Source of the DNA: Acetobacter sp. UBA5411
GTDB lineage: Bacteria; Pseudomonadota; Alphaproteobacteria; Acetobacterales; Acetobacteraceae
Length of the DNA stretch: 39,958 nt
Reading direction: 5' to 3'
Assembly (NCBI RefSeq): GCF_002409645.1
Contig: NZ_DHNR01000022.1
Span: 1-39,958 of the forward strand
Shown here: piece by piece, positions 33,620 through 39,317 of the stretch
How the letters are laid out: each line of letters begins with the position of its first letter
How positions within the stretch are numbered: position 1 is the stretch's first letter
Translations under genes and position numbers: made by a program
Notes under the pieces: generated by a model
The model's database searches: none
What the model was told of the DNA's origin: nothing
Seen by the model: the letters and a program-made list of their open reading frames with translations, nothing else

Positions 33620-33973
33620 TCATGCGACGCTCGCGCGGACCGACTTTGCCAAGAAGCCGAGCAACAGTCCTCTCTGCTCCTCGTCCATCTCTCTCCAGAG
33701 TTCGATCATGGCGAACTCCTCTGCGGTATACGGCGGACTGCAGTGTTTCTCCGCGCCCGGAAACGGCGCTTCAATCCCGCGATAAAGGTAGTCCAAGGAG
33801 ACGTCAAAAAAATCGGCTAATGCACCGACAGTCCTAAAACTACCGTCCTTCTTGCCACTTTCAAGGTCAGACAGGTACGGTCGGGCGATGCCGACCGCCT
33901 CAGCGACGTCAGCCTGCTTTAATTTCTTAGCCATGCGCAATCGGCGCAAGCGAGATCCTACCGTGTCGCTCAT
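33620..33973 (-). CDS. XRE-family phage repressor without peptidase domain
   Basis: 117 aa from ATG 33973. Residues 7-66 form a Cro/C1-type helix-turn-helix (LRRLRMAKKLKQADVAEAVG, then IARPYLSDLESGK). The remaining 50 residues contain EEFAMIELWREMDEEQRGLL, a helical tail likely used for dimerisation. There is no LexA/S24 autocleavage domain, so induction by RecA-driven self-cleavage is not expected. The start lies 34 nt from the operator pair at 34007-34057, beyond which a divergent Cro-like gene begins. Longer in-frame extensions would run through the operators and are rejected. It is the probable lysogeny regulator and binder of GTCTC-N5-GAGAC. Confidence 0.85.
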   Translation of the reverse strand: MSDTVGSRLRRLRMAKKLKQADVAEAVGIARPYLSDLESGKKDGSFRTVGALADFFDVSLDYLYRGIEAPFPGAEKHCSPPYTAEEFAMIELWREMDEEQRGLLLGFLAKSVRASVA

Positions 33974-34006
33974 GGCATCATAATTCCACCATTTAGAAAA
34001 AGATGG

Positions 34007-34057
34007 GTCTCTTTGAGAGACTATTTTGCTTGACGTGCCATTGTCTCTTTGAGAGAC
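34007..34057. promoter_or_regulatory. right operator pair and divergent promoter region
   Basis: Identical palindromes GTCTCTTTGAGAGAC lie at 34007-34021 and 34043-34057, centres 36 bp apart. They sit between the divergent repressor and Cro-like genes. A TTGACG -35 hexamer (34030-34035) lies between them and would place the second operator over the spacer and -10 region of the rightward promoter. The operator ends 8 nt before the Cro-like ATG, so the rightward message has almost no leader. Confidence 0.8.
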
Positions 34058-34064
34058 ATAACGA

Positions 34065-34274
34065 ATGGAACCCAAAGATCTCATTTCTCGGTGTGGCGGC
34101 GTTGTAAAATTCGCACGTTCTATAGGTTTGAAATCCCACACCCCGCCTCTGAAGTGGAAAAAAATACCGGTTCATCATGTTCGTAAGATCGCAAGTCTTA
34201 CCGGCATTCCGCCTGAGCAGCTCCGCCCCGACGTCTTTGGTCCCGAAACAACGCATGAGCGAGGTGCAGCATGA
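34065..34274 (+). CDS. Cro/YdaS-like DNA-binding protein
   Basis: 69 aa. The helix-turn-helix pattern runs through GGVVKFARSIGLKSHTPPLK and VHHVRKIASLTGI, and the ending PPEQLRPDVFG is typical of YdaS/Cro-type phage regulators (ELRPDVF). It is the first gene of the rightward operon and divergent from the repressor across the shared operators, so it is the expected lytic-side regulator. The message may be leaderless or nearly so. Its stop is ATGA-coupled to the next frame and lies inside a 31-bp direct repeat. Confidence 0.75.
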   Translation: MEPKDLISRCGGVVKFARSIGLKSHTPPLKWKKIPVHHVRKIASLTGIPPEQLRPDVFGPETTHERGAA

Positions 34275-34276
34275 CT
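34246..34276 (+). repeat. 31-bp direct repeat, copy 1
   Basis: Begins AAACAACGCATGAGCGAGG and ends GCATGACT. Matches 34704-34734 at 30 of 31 positions, 458 bp apart. Each copy contains the last codons of one gene (THERGAA), its stop and the ATG of the next. Confidence 0.9.
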
Positions 34277-34732
34277 ACCGAATATGTTCGGGGACAGTCT
34301 GGTGAAACTGGCTGGTCCAGCGATAAGCCAATGCTCCATGTCTCACTTTCCGAATGCTTTGCGGATCATCTTGTCGACTGCCTTCGTGGCCTCACGCTCG
34401 ATCTGGCGTCGGTTCTGATGCAGCGCGGCGCGCTCAACTTCGGACTTGCCGAACGTCGTGCCGCAGGCGGTGCAACGGAACTCATCCTTGGCGAAGGGGC
34501 CGACATTGCAGCGCTCGACCGCCAACTGCGAGCCGCACTTGGGGCAGCGGGCTTCGAACTGCCCGAGCGGGATGGTGGGGGGCATGAGGTTTCTCCTTCA
34601 GATGATTGGGATGAGGCGCGCCGAAACAATGTGACGTTGCCTCCCGAGTTTATCGACGGAATGGCTACTGATGGGCGCGCATGCACAGACGGCCATAATC
34701 CCCAAACAACGCATGAGCGAGGTGCGGCATGA
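34271..34732 (+). CDS. possible 153-aa phage protein, partly antisense to a zinc-ribbon gene
   Basis: Open frame coupled by ATGA to the Cro-like gene before it and to the 96-aa gene after it. The C-terminal segment (DDWDEARRNNVTLPPEFIDG) reads like real phage protein, but residues 25-105 are exactly antisense to a well-supported minus-strand zinc-ribbon gene and show no domain. Either both strands code, or an original short gene was split by insertion of the zinc-ribbon gene while the frame happened to stay open. Confidence 0.35.
   Translation: MTTEYVRGQSGETGWSSDKPMLHVSLSECFADHLVDCLRGLTLDLASVLMQRGALNFGLAERRAAGGATELILGEGADIAALDRQLRAALGAAGFELPERDGGGHEVSPSDDWDEARRNNVTLPPEFIDGMATDGRACTDGHNPQTTHERGAA
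34343..34585 (-). CDS. zinc-ribbon protein, 80 aa, nested antisense
   Basis: ATG 34585 has an ideal ribosome binding site (AAGGAG seven bases upstream). Residues 14-17 (CPKC) and 38-41 (CTAC) form two zinc knuckles around a 20-residue loop. The rest is a basic helical tail (HQNRRQIEREATKAVDKMIR). Codon third positions are strongly G/C, like neighbouring coding regions. It lies on the opposite strand inside the rightward operon and between the two 31-bp repeats. A nucleic-acid or protein-binding role is inferred from the fold type only. Confidence 0.65.
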   Translation of the reverse strand: MPPTIPLGQFEARCPKCGSQLAVERCNVGPFAKDEFRCTACGTTFGKSEVERAALHQNRRQIEREATKAVDKMIRKAFGK

Positions 34733-34734
34733 CT
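34704..34734 (+). repeat. 31-bp direct repeat, copy 2
   Basis: Second copy of the repeat at 34246-34276, with one difference (G for A in GTGCRGC). Recombination between the copies would remove 458 bp and join the Cro-like gene directly to the 96-aa gene with the ATGA junction intact. Confidence 0.9.
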
Positions 34735-35019
34735 GACAAATCCCCCGGCATATCTTCTGTAACACTCGCCCGTATTAGCGATGCGACGACCCAGATCGAT
34801 CGTGCCCGACAGGATCTGGCTGCGGCCAGGGTGCAGGCCATCAATGACCTGCAAGATGAAATCGAGCGCATGCGGCAGGTGGATGGTTGTCCGCCTACCA
34901 TCGCGGTTATTCTGTACGGTCGTATTCGTTACATCGAAGTTTCCGGAGATGCATCCTTCGCTACGGAGAATGTGTGCATTAAAACCCGACGACCGCCGGC
35001 AGATGAAGCTGAGCCGTGA
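34729..35019 (+). CDS. small unrecognised phage protein, 96 aa
   Basis: ATG at 34729 overlaps the preceding stop (ATGA). A helical N-terminal half rich in Asp/Arg/Gln (TQIDRARQDLAAARVQAIND, then LQDEIERMRQVDG) suggests a coiled coil. The C-terminal part is IRYIEVSGDASFATENVCIK. The last 41 nt overlap the minus-strand gene 34979-35449 tail to tail. No family is recognised. Confidence 0.65.
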   Translation: MTDKSPGISSVTLARISDATTQIDRARQDLAAARVQAINDLQDEIERMRQVDGCPPTIAVILYGRIRYIEVSGDASFATENVCIKTRRPPADEAEP

Positions 35020-35449
35020 CGCAGCCATTTTGCACAATTTTGCGGGTCCAGCGGATGACTTCGCTCTCCCGCATTGTGGAGTTCAATTCTGAAATAGGAA
35101 ATAAAACCCTTATTTTCAGAAAACTGCCAGACGTTTCGAGAGAAAATCGCATGGAAAATGAAAAGTTTTCACCGTCCGGTGTAATATTGAACTTCGTCCT
35201 GACGGGTGCGTCTCCATTTTTGCAAATATCTTGTATTTCCTCCAAGAAAGTGTCGAGAACTTTACTGGCGCGGACATCCGCTGGATATAAATCCGCTGTC
35301 GTGAGAATCTTGGCCTGGGCGCTAAGAAGCCTGAAATCAGAATTAGGGAATTTTTCGTCTTTCACAGGAATACGCGCAGTGATGTGGACTTTGTTGTCCT
35401 CGTCTCGTGTCAGTTTTTTCAAAACATTTGCCAGAGTAATTTCGTTCAC
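34979..35449 (-). CDS. minus-strand phage gene, 156 aa, unknown function
   Basis: GTG at 35449 has GGAGG at spacing five, the best start; ATG 35461 would add four residues but covers that site. The protein is balanced and soluble (ANVLKKLTRDEDNKVHITAR, ENFSFSMRFSLETSGSFLKI). It has no signal peptide, membrane helix or recognised domain. It runs against the rightward operon and is more AT-rich than it, the hallmark of a moron or later insertion. The plus-strand frame over the same bases is Ser-rich and looks like a shadow. Confidence 0.65.
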   Translation of the reverse strand: MNEITLANVLKKLTRDEDNKVHITARIPVKDEKFPNSDFRLLSAQAKILTTADLYPADVRASKVLDTFLEEIQDICKNGDAPVRTKFNITPDGENFSFSMRFSLETSGSFLKIRVLFPISELNSTMRESEVIRWTRKIVQNGCVTAQLHLPAVVGF

Positions 35450-35493
35450 CGAATCCTCCATGTCTGTGTGTGGTAACCGCATGGTGGTCCGCG

Positions 35494-35577
35494 CGGGTCG
35501 GCCTGACAATGGGCTGACCCGTAAGGGCGGATATTTCCCGCGTGCCGGTCACGGCAGGTATTCATCGGTGAATACCT
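35494..35577 (+). promoter_or_regulatory. three consecutive hairpins before the HTH/zinc-ribbon gene
   Basis: Stem 1: CGGGTCGGCC (35494-35503) with GGCTGACCCG (35512-35521), 10 pairs with one G-U. Stem 2: TGCCG-gtca-CGGCA (35543-35556). Stem 3: AGGTATTCA-tcgg-TGAATACCT (35556-35577), perfect 9 bp with a tetraloop, ending one base before the ATG at 35579. Stem 3 would occlude that start if formed. It may be leader RNA structure, an operator array, or both. Confidence 0.6.
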
Positions 35578-35578
35578 G

Positions 35579-35932
35579 ATGACCGCGCGGGTTGATTGGG
35601 ATGCGGCGCGGGCCGAACTGGAGCCGCTGCTTGCCCAAGGGCTCCAGCATGCCGAGATTGCCGGCAGGCTGGGGCTGACGCTTTCCACGGTCAAGTTCCG
35701 GGTCTGCTGGTTGGGCCTGTCGCGCCCGCGTCAGTGCAGGCAAGACGGCCAGAAATTGAACCATGCCCAGTTGAACCGCACGGCCTCGATGCGCGGCGGC
35801 GCGTATGAGCGCAAGCCAGGAGCTGACCTCAATGAGCGGGTGGAGCGCCACTGCTGCCGGTGCGGCAAGCATTTCGTGGCCAAGACGCGCTTCCTGCGCC
35901 GCTGCCCGCCATGCCGGGCGCTGTCTGACTGA
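35579..35932 (+). CDS. helix-turn-helix plus zinc-ribbon phage protein, 117 aa
   Basis: The N-terminal third holds a helix-turn-helix (AEIAGRLGLTLSTVKFRVCW at about 25-44). The C-terminal third has a zinc ribbon with Cys92/Cys95 and Cys109/Cys112 (RHCCRCGKHF and RRCPPC). This is a DNA-binding layout common in small phage regulators. The ATG is overlapped by a 9-bp stem-loop and no clear Shine-Dalgarno sequence is free, so translation may be controlled by that structure. No minor-groove or enzymatic motif is seen. Confidence 0.7.
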   Translation: MTARVDWDAARAELEPLLAQGLQHAEIAGRLGLTLSTVKFRVCWLGLSRPRQCRQDGQKLNHAQLNRTASMRGGAYERKPGADLNERVERHCCRCGKHFVAKTRFLRRCPPCRALSD

Positions 35933-36047
35933 TGTTTCGTTTTTGCCATTTCCATTCCGGGTGGGCAGGTCGCCAGCTTTCCGTGCGTGTCCAGCGCGCT
36001 GGCGGCCTGCCCTTTCCGGCCCAGCTCGTTCACCGGGGGATGAGCCC

Positions 36048-36073
36048 CCCTGACATCCATGATGATGTCAGGG
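36048..36073. other. perfect 10-bp inverted repeat
   Basis: CCCTGACATC (36048-36057), loop CATGAT, GATGTCAGGG (36064-36073). It lies in the gene-poor stretch 35933-36217, 18 bp before a triple tandem repeat. No T tract follows, so an operator or origin element is as likely as a terminator. Confidence 0.6.
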
Positions 36074-36090
36074 AGGGCGCCCGAGGTGTC

Positions 36091-36180
36091 GGGTATTTTG
36101 CCGTTTTTGTCCGAGCGCGCGGGTATTTTGGCCGATTTGTCCGAGCGCTCGGACGTTTTGCCCATTTCACCCGCGCGCGT
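36091..36180 (+). repeat. 3 x 30-bp imperfect tandem repeat (iteron-like)
   Basis: Units 36091-36120, 36121-36150 and 36151-36180. The first two share GGGTATTTTG and TTTGTCCGAGCGC and differ at only a few positions; the third is more diverged. The period is exactly 30 bp, so it could also encode a decapeptide repeat (GILPFLSERA, GILADLSERS) if the following gene started upstream. It lies in the 285-nt gap before the replication genes. Confidence 0.75.
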
Positions 36181-36217
36181 GGGTGCAGCCAGTCCGGATC
36201 GGGAGGTCAGGCATAAG

Positions 36218-36532
36218 ATGTGTGCCGATGCGATGCGCGATGAATTCCAGAACCTGGTCAGTGCCGAGGTCAGCGCACGCCGCGACCGCATGGGGCTGGC
36301 CGGTGCGTTTGCCGAAGTGGCGCGCGCGCTGGGCTTTACCGTGCGCCGCGTACGCGCCTGCTGGCACCATGAGGTGCGCAGCGTGACGCTGGCGGAATGG
36401 CAGGCCGTGCGCGCGCTGGGTGCCGTGCGCCTTGCGCAGGAAGAAAGCCGCTTGCGGCATGAAGATGCGCTGATCCGCCAGCGGCTGGAAAACATCCGGC
36501 AGCGGCAGGCCGCACTGCGGGACCTGCTGTGA
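36218..36532 (+). CDS. phage protein with helix-turn-helix-like and coiled-coil parts, 104 aa
   Basis: ATG 36218 has GGGAGG eleven bases upstream. The middle (AGAFAEVARALGFTVRRVRA) looks like a helix-turn-helix, and the C-terminal half (QEESRLRHEDALIRQRLENI, then RQRQAALRDLL) is a charged coiled coil. An in-frame ATG at 36059 would add 53 residues through the tandem repeat and is less likely. The stop overlaps the next GTG start. Confidence 0.65.
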   Translation: MCADAMRDEFQNLVSAEVSARRDRMGLAGAFAEVARALGFTVRRVRACWHHEVRSVTLAEWQAVRALGAVRLAQEESRLRHEDALIRQRLENIRQRQAALRDLL

Positions 36533-36762
36533 CCCATGCCTTCTATGTCTGGATCGGGGCATCCGTTTTTGGCGTGCCCGTGTGCCTGGTGCTGGTCATG
36601 CGCCGTGGGCGTGCGTGGTTCGTCCTACAGTTTTTCCGGCTGATGCTTGGCGCACTGGATGCGTGGGCATTGCGGGAATCCGCCATTCTGGAACGCAGGA
36701 CCGAACGGCTTGAGCGTGTTGCGCGCCTCAAGGTCCGGCTGCGCCAGAACCTGTTTCACTGA
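36529..36762 (+). CDS. small membrane protein, 77 aa
   Basis: GTG start overlapping the preceding stop (GTGA). One hydrophobic helix near the N-terminus (YVWIGASVFGVPVCLVLVM), a second moderately hydrophobic segment (FVLQFFRLMLGALDAWAL), then a basic tail (RRTERLERVARLKVRLRQ). Function unknown. Confidence 0.6.
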   Translation: MTHAFYVWIGASVFGVPVCLVLVMRRGRAWFVLQFFRLMLGALDAWALRESAILERRTERLERVARLKVRLRQNLFH

Positions 36763-36807
36763 TGGGCAGGTGCGCCACATGCGCGCCGCCCGCGCAGGGA
36801 GAATACA

Positions 36808-37056
36808 ATGCCAGCGATACCCATAGACTGGGACAGGCTTGATCCCATGTTGCGCCAGCTTTCGGGCATGGGCGTATCGGTTTCCACCATGGCGCGGAAG
36901 ATGGGCATATCGGCCCGCACCGTGCGGTCGCGCATGCAGCTGCTGGGCCTGAACAATCAGGTCAGTGTCGCCATCACATCATCCGGTCGCATCTATATCG
37001 GGCGCGCGACCACGCGCATCACACTGTCGCGCCCTGGCGGGAGGCGTCCGTCATGA
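36808..37056 (+). CDS. small helix-turn-helix protein, 82 aa
   Basis: ATG 36808 with GGGAGA upstream. Residues 22-46 (GVSVSTMARKMGISARTVRS and on) form a helix-turn-helix of the resolvase/sigma-like type. The basic C-terminus ends GGRRPS. ATGA coupling joins it to the next gene. It is probably a DNA-binding accessory of the replication module. Confidence 0.65.
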   Translation: MPAIPIDWDRLDPMLRQLSGMGVSVSTMARKMGISARTVRSRMQLLGLNNQVSVAITSSGRIYIGRATTRITLSRPGGRRPS

Positions 37057-37298
37057 GCGGCGATATGCTGACGACGGCCCAGATGTATGCGGTGCTGAAC
37101 GCGCGGGTGCGCGAAGCGGGCGGCGTGCAGAAACTGGCCACGAAAACCGGCCTGAACATGCGTACGCTGGCGAACGCGGTGAACGGGCACAAGGGTCTGG
37201 GCACGTCGGTGCCGCTGGCGCTGGGTTATCGCCCGGTGACGGTCACGATGTATCGGCCATTCTCCCCCGCGCCCACGGCAACGGATGATCAGCCATGA
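37053..37298 (+). CDS. small helix-turn-helix protein, 81 aa
   Basis: ATGA-coupled to genes on both sides. Residues 24-46 (GVQKLATKTGLNMRTLANAV) fit a helix-turn-helix, followed by GLGTSVPLALGYRPV and a Pro-rich tail. It lies directly before the helicase, where phages often encode replication initiators or helicase loaders, but nothing in the sequence proves such a role. Confidence 0.6.
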   Translation: MSGDMLTTAQMYAVLNARVREAGGVQKLATKTGLNMRTLANAVNGHKGLGTSVPLALGYRPVTVTMYRPFSPAPTATDDQP

Positions 37299-38827
37299 AC
37301 GGCCCCGCTCCCATCTTCGGCGCGGCGCTGCGCAACCGGCCCATGAATGTCGAGGCGGAAAAGGCCCTACTGGGCGCGATCCTGACCAATAACAAGGCAT
37401 TCGCGCGGGTCGAGGAAATCCTTGAGCCCGAACACTTCTATATCCCGCTGCACGGCGCGATCTATGGCGCCATGCGCATGCTGATCTGGGCTGGCAATGT
37501 GGCCGATCCGATCACGCTGCGACCGAAGTTTGAAAATGACCCGCTGCTGCCGACCGACATGACCGCGGGCAAGGTGTTCGCCACGCTGCTGGGCAGCATG
37601 GTCGGCATTACCAATGCGGCCGATTACGCCTGGGCGATCCGCAGTGCATGGTTCCGGCGCAACCTGTTTGATGTGTGTTCCGAAACCGCTGACCTGTGCT
37701 GCATGCCGGGCGAACGGCCCGACAGCGCCATCATGGAACTGCTGGAAAGCCGCATTACCCGTATCGCGTCCGGCAGTGTCGAGATCCAGCCCACGGTGCA
37801 GATTGGTGACGCCATCGGGCAGGCCATCGAGAACGCCCGCGCCGCTGCCGAACGTGGCGAAGGACTGGCGGGCATCACGTGGGGATACAAGGCGCTGGAC
37901 CGCATGACCGGCGGCCTGCACGCTGGTGACCTGACCCTGCTGGGCGCGCGTCCGGCCATGGGCAAGACCGCGCTGGGGCTTGGCATTGCCGTGCGATCGG
38001 CGGCGGCAGGCAATTCGGTGCTGTTCTGGTCGGGTGAAATGCGCGCGGCGCAGCTGGGCGCGCGCGCCGGCGCTGCGTGGGCCGGTCTGTCCACGCTGTC
38101 TGTCTTTACCGGGCGGCGGTACGACATCCCGCCGCATGTCGATACGTCGCAGCGCGAACCGCTGGCCGATTATCAGTGGCGGGAACTGGAGGAAGGCGAA
38201 CACGCCGCCGCCAGCCTGCCGCTGCGCATCGATCATCGCTCCGGCATCACGGTGGCGGAACTGCGCACGCAGGCCCGCGCCATGAAGCGGTCGAAACAGG
38301 GGCTGGACCTGATCGTGGTCGATTATGTCGGGCTGCTCAGCGCCTCGACTGATTCACGGTCGTTCAATCTGACGCACAAGATGACGGAAATCAGCAAGGA
38401 CCTGAAAAACCTTGCCGGTGAACTGGAAATTCCCGTGCTGGCGCTGGCGCAGCTGTCGCGCGAAAGTGCGAAGCGCGAGGACAAGCGCCCGGAACTGACC
38501 GACCTGCGTGACAGTGGGTCGCTGGAACAGGATGCGGCCACCGTGCTGTTCCTGCATCGCGACCATTATTACCTGAACAAGCAGCTGGGTGACGGCAACA
38601 TCCCGCGCAATGACCGCGAAACGGATGAAGCCTACAGCGCACGCTGCGCCAGCCTGATCCAGCGCACGCGCGACAGCAAGGGCAAGGCCAGCGTGTTCAT
38701 CGCCAAGAACCGGCATGGCGCGACCGGCGGCTGCGCGCTCCAGTTCCAGGACATGACCACGTGGTTCCGCGACGTGGATGAAAGCGAAAACGGTCCGGCA
38801 TGGACCAACACGGCACCGGAGTTCTGA
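37295..38827 (+). CDS. dnaB: replicative DNA helicase, DnaB family
   Basis: RecA-fold hexameric helicase (510 aa) that would unwind the element's DNA. An N-terminal DnaB domain (17-130: NVEAEKALLGAIL, EHFYIPLHGAIYGAM) is followed by the linker and the ATPase domain. Walker A GARPAMGKT is at 217-225, the catalytic Glu is at 248 (SGEM) and Walker B DLIVVD is at 338-343. LAQLSRESAKR starts at about 384, followed by LRDSGSLEQDAA. The arginine-rich C-terminal motif is AKNRHGATGG. It is complete and coupled to the preceding gene (ATGA). A host DnaB would be elsewhere, so this is the element's own copy. Confidence 0.92.
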   Translation: MNGPAPIFGAALRNRPMNVEAEKALLGAILTNNKAFARVEEILEPEHFYIPLHGAIYGAMRMLIWAGNVADPITLRPKFENDPLLPTDMTAGKVFATLLGSMVGITNAADYAWAIRSAWFRRNLFDVCSETADLCCMPGERPDSAIMELLESRITRIASGSVEIQPTVQIGDAIGQAIENARAAAERGEGLAGITWGYKALDRMTGGLHAGDLTLLGARPAMGKTALGLGIAVRSAAAGNSVLFWSGEMRAAQLGARAGAAWAGLSTLSVFTGRRYDIPPHVDTSQREPLADYQWRELEEGEHAAASLPLRIDHRSGITVAELRTQARAMKRSKQGLDLIVVDYVGLLSASTDSRSFNLTHKMTEISKDLKNLAGELEIPVLALAQLSRESAKREDKRPELTDLRDSGSLEQDAATVLFLHRDHYYLNKQLGDGNIPRNDRETDEAYSARCASLIQRTRDSKGKASVFIAKNRHGATGGCALQFQDMTTWFRDVDESENGPAWTNTAPEF

Positions 38828-38829
38828 TC

Positions 38830-39024
38830 ATGCGTAAACGTTTCCGCGTATCGATCCCTGAATTGCTGCGCTCTGTCCTGCTTGGCGTCCTCTGTGGGCT
38901 GGCGGCGTGTGAGATAGCGGGGCCGCATGCCGGCGCTGCCGTGTCGCTCATACTGACGTTTGGCCTGATGGCCGCGTATGGGCTGCTGTCCATCCTGATC
39001 CTTATCGACCGCTGGGAAGGATAA
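38830..39024 (+). CDS. small two-helix membrane protein, 64 aa
   Basis: ATG 38830, two nt after the dnaB stop, with CGGAG upstream. A basic start (MRKRFRVSIPELL) is followed by two hydrophobic segments (SVLLGVLCGLAACEIAG; VSLILTFGLMAAYGLLSILI) and a short charged end. No recognised family. Confidence 0.6.
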   Translation: MRKRFRVSIPELLRSVLLGVLCGLAACEIAGPHAGAAVSLILTFGLMAAYGLLSILILIDRWEG

Positions 39025-39031
39025 CCCACCC

Positions 39032-39316
39032 ATGAAATCGCCGCGTCAACGCCCCGGAAAGCACGCCCGCGTGCTGATGACAGACCGCCGCTGGCGTCTG
39101 CTTGGCCTATCGGCCCGTGCCATGTGGCTGGAGCTGACCGACGCGGCCGATCTCATGCCGGAAATGCGTGCACCCGTGCGCACGGCACCCGACCTGGAAC
39201 AGTTTACCCGGCTTGTGGCGGCTGATGCCGCCGAAGTCGGCACCGCAATCGAGCAGCTGGTGCGGCTCGACATTCTGGAGCCCTTCCGGAATGGCTACCG
39301 TCTGAAAGCGTACTGA
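39032..39316 (+). CDS. small phage protein, probable winged-helix, 94 aa
   Basis: ATG 39032 with AAGGA upstream. The basic N-terminus (KSPRQRPGKHARVLM) is followed by a helical region, then DAAEVGTAIEQLVRLDILEP and YRLKAY, which reads like a recognition helix and wing. The layout resembles the start of phage replisome-organiser proteins and parallels the next gene. The stop is one base before the next ATG. Confidence 0.6.
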   Translation: MKSPRQRPGKHARVLMTDRRWRLLGLSARAMWLELTDAADLMPEMRAPVRTAPDLEQFTRLVAADAAEVGTAIEQLVRLDILEPFRNGYRLKAY

Positions 39317-39317
39317 C

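Noticed and set aside
35016..35579. 187-codon plus-strand frame whose GTG overlaps the previous stop and whose stop overlaps the next ATG
   Set aside because: The junctions are suggestive, but the translation is Ser-rich and shapeless, and the minus strand has a well-composed protein with an ideal ribosome binding site.
36091..36180. CRISPR-like array
   Set aside because: Units are directly adjacent without spacers, so these are tandem repeats and not CRISPR. No cas gene is present in the window.
35932..36216. 94-codon frame overlapping the HTH/zinc-ribbon stop
   Set aside because: Aromatic/Arg repeats come from the 30-bp tandem repeat; no domain, no independent ribosome binding site.
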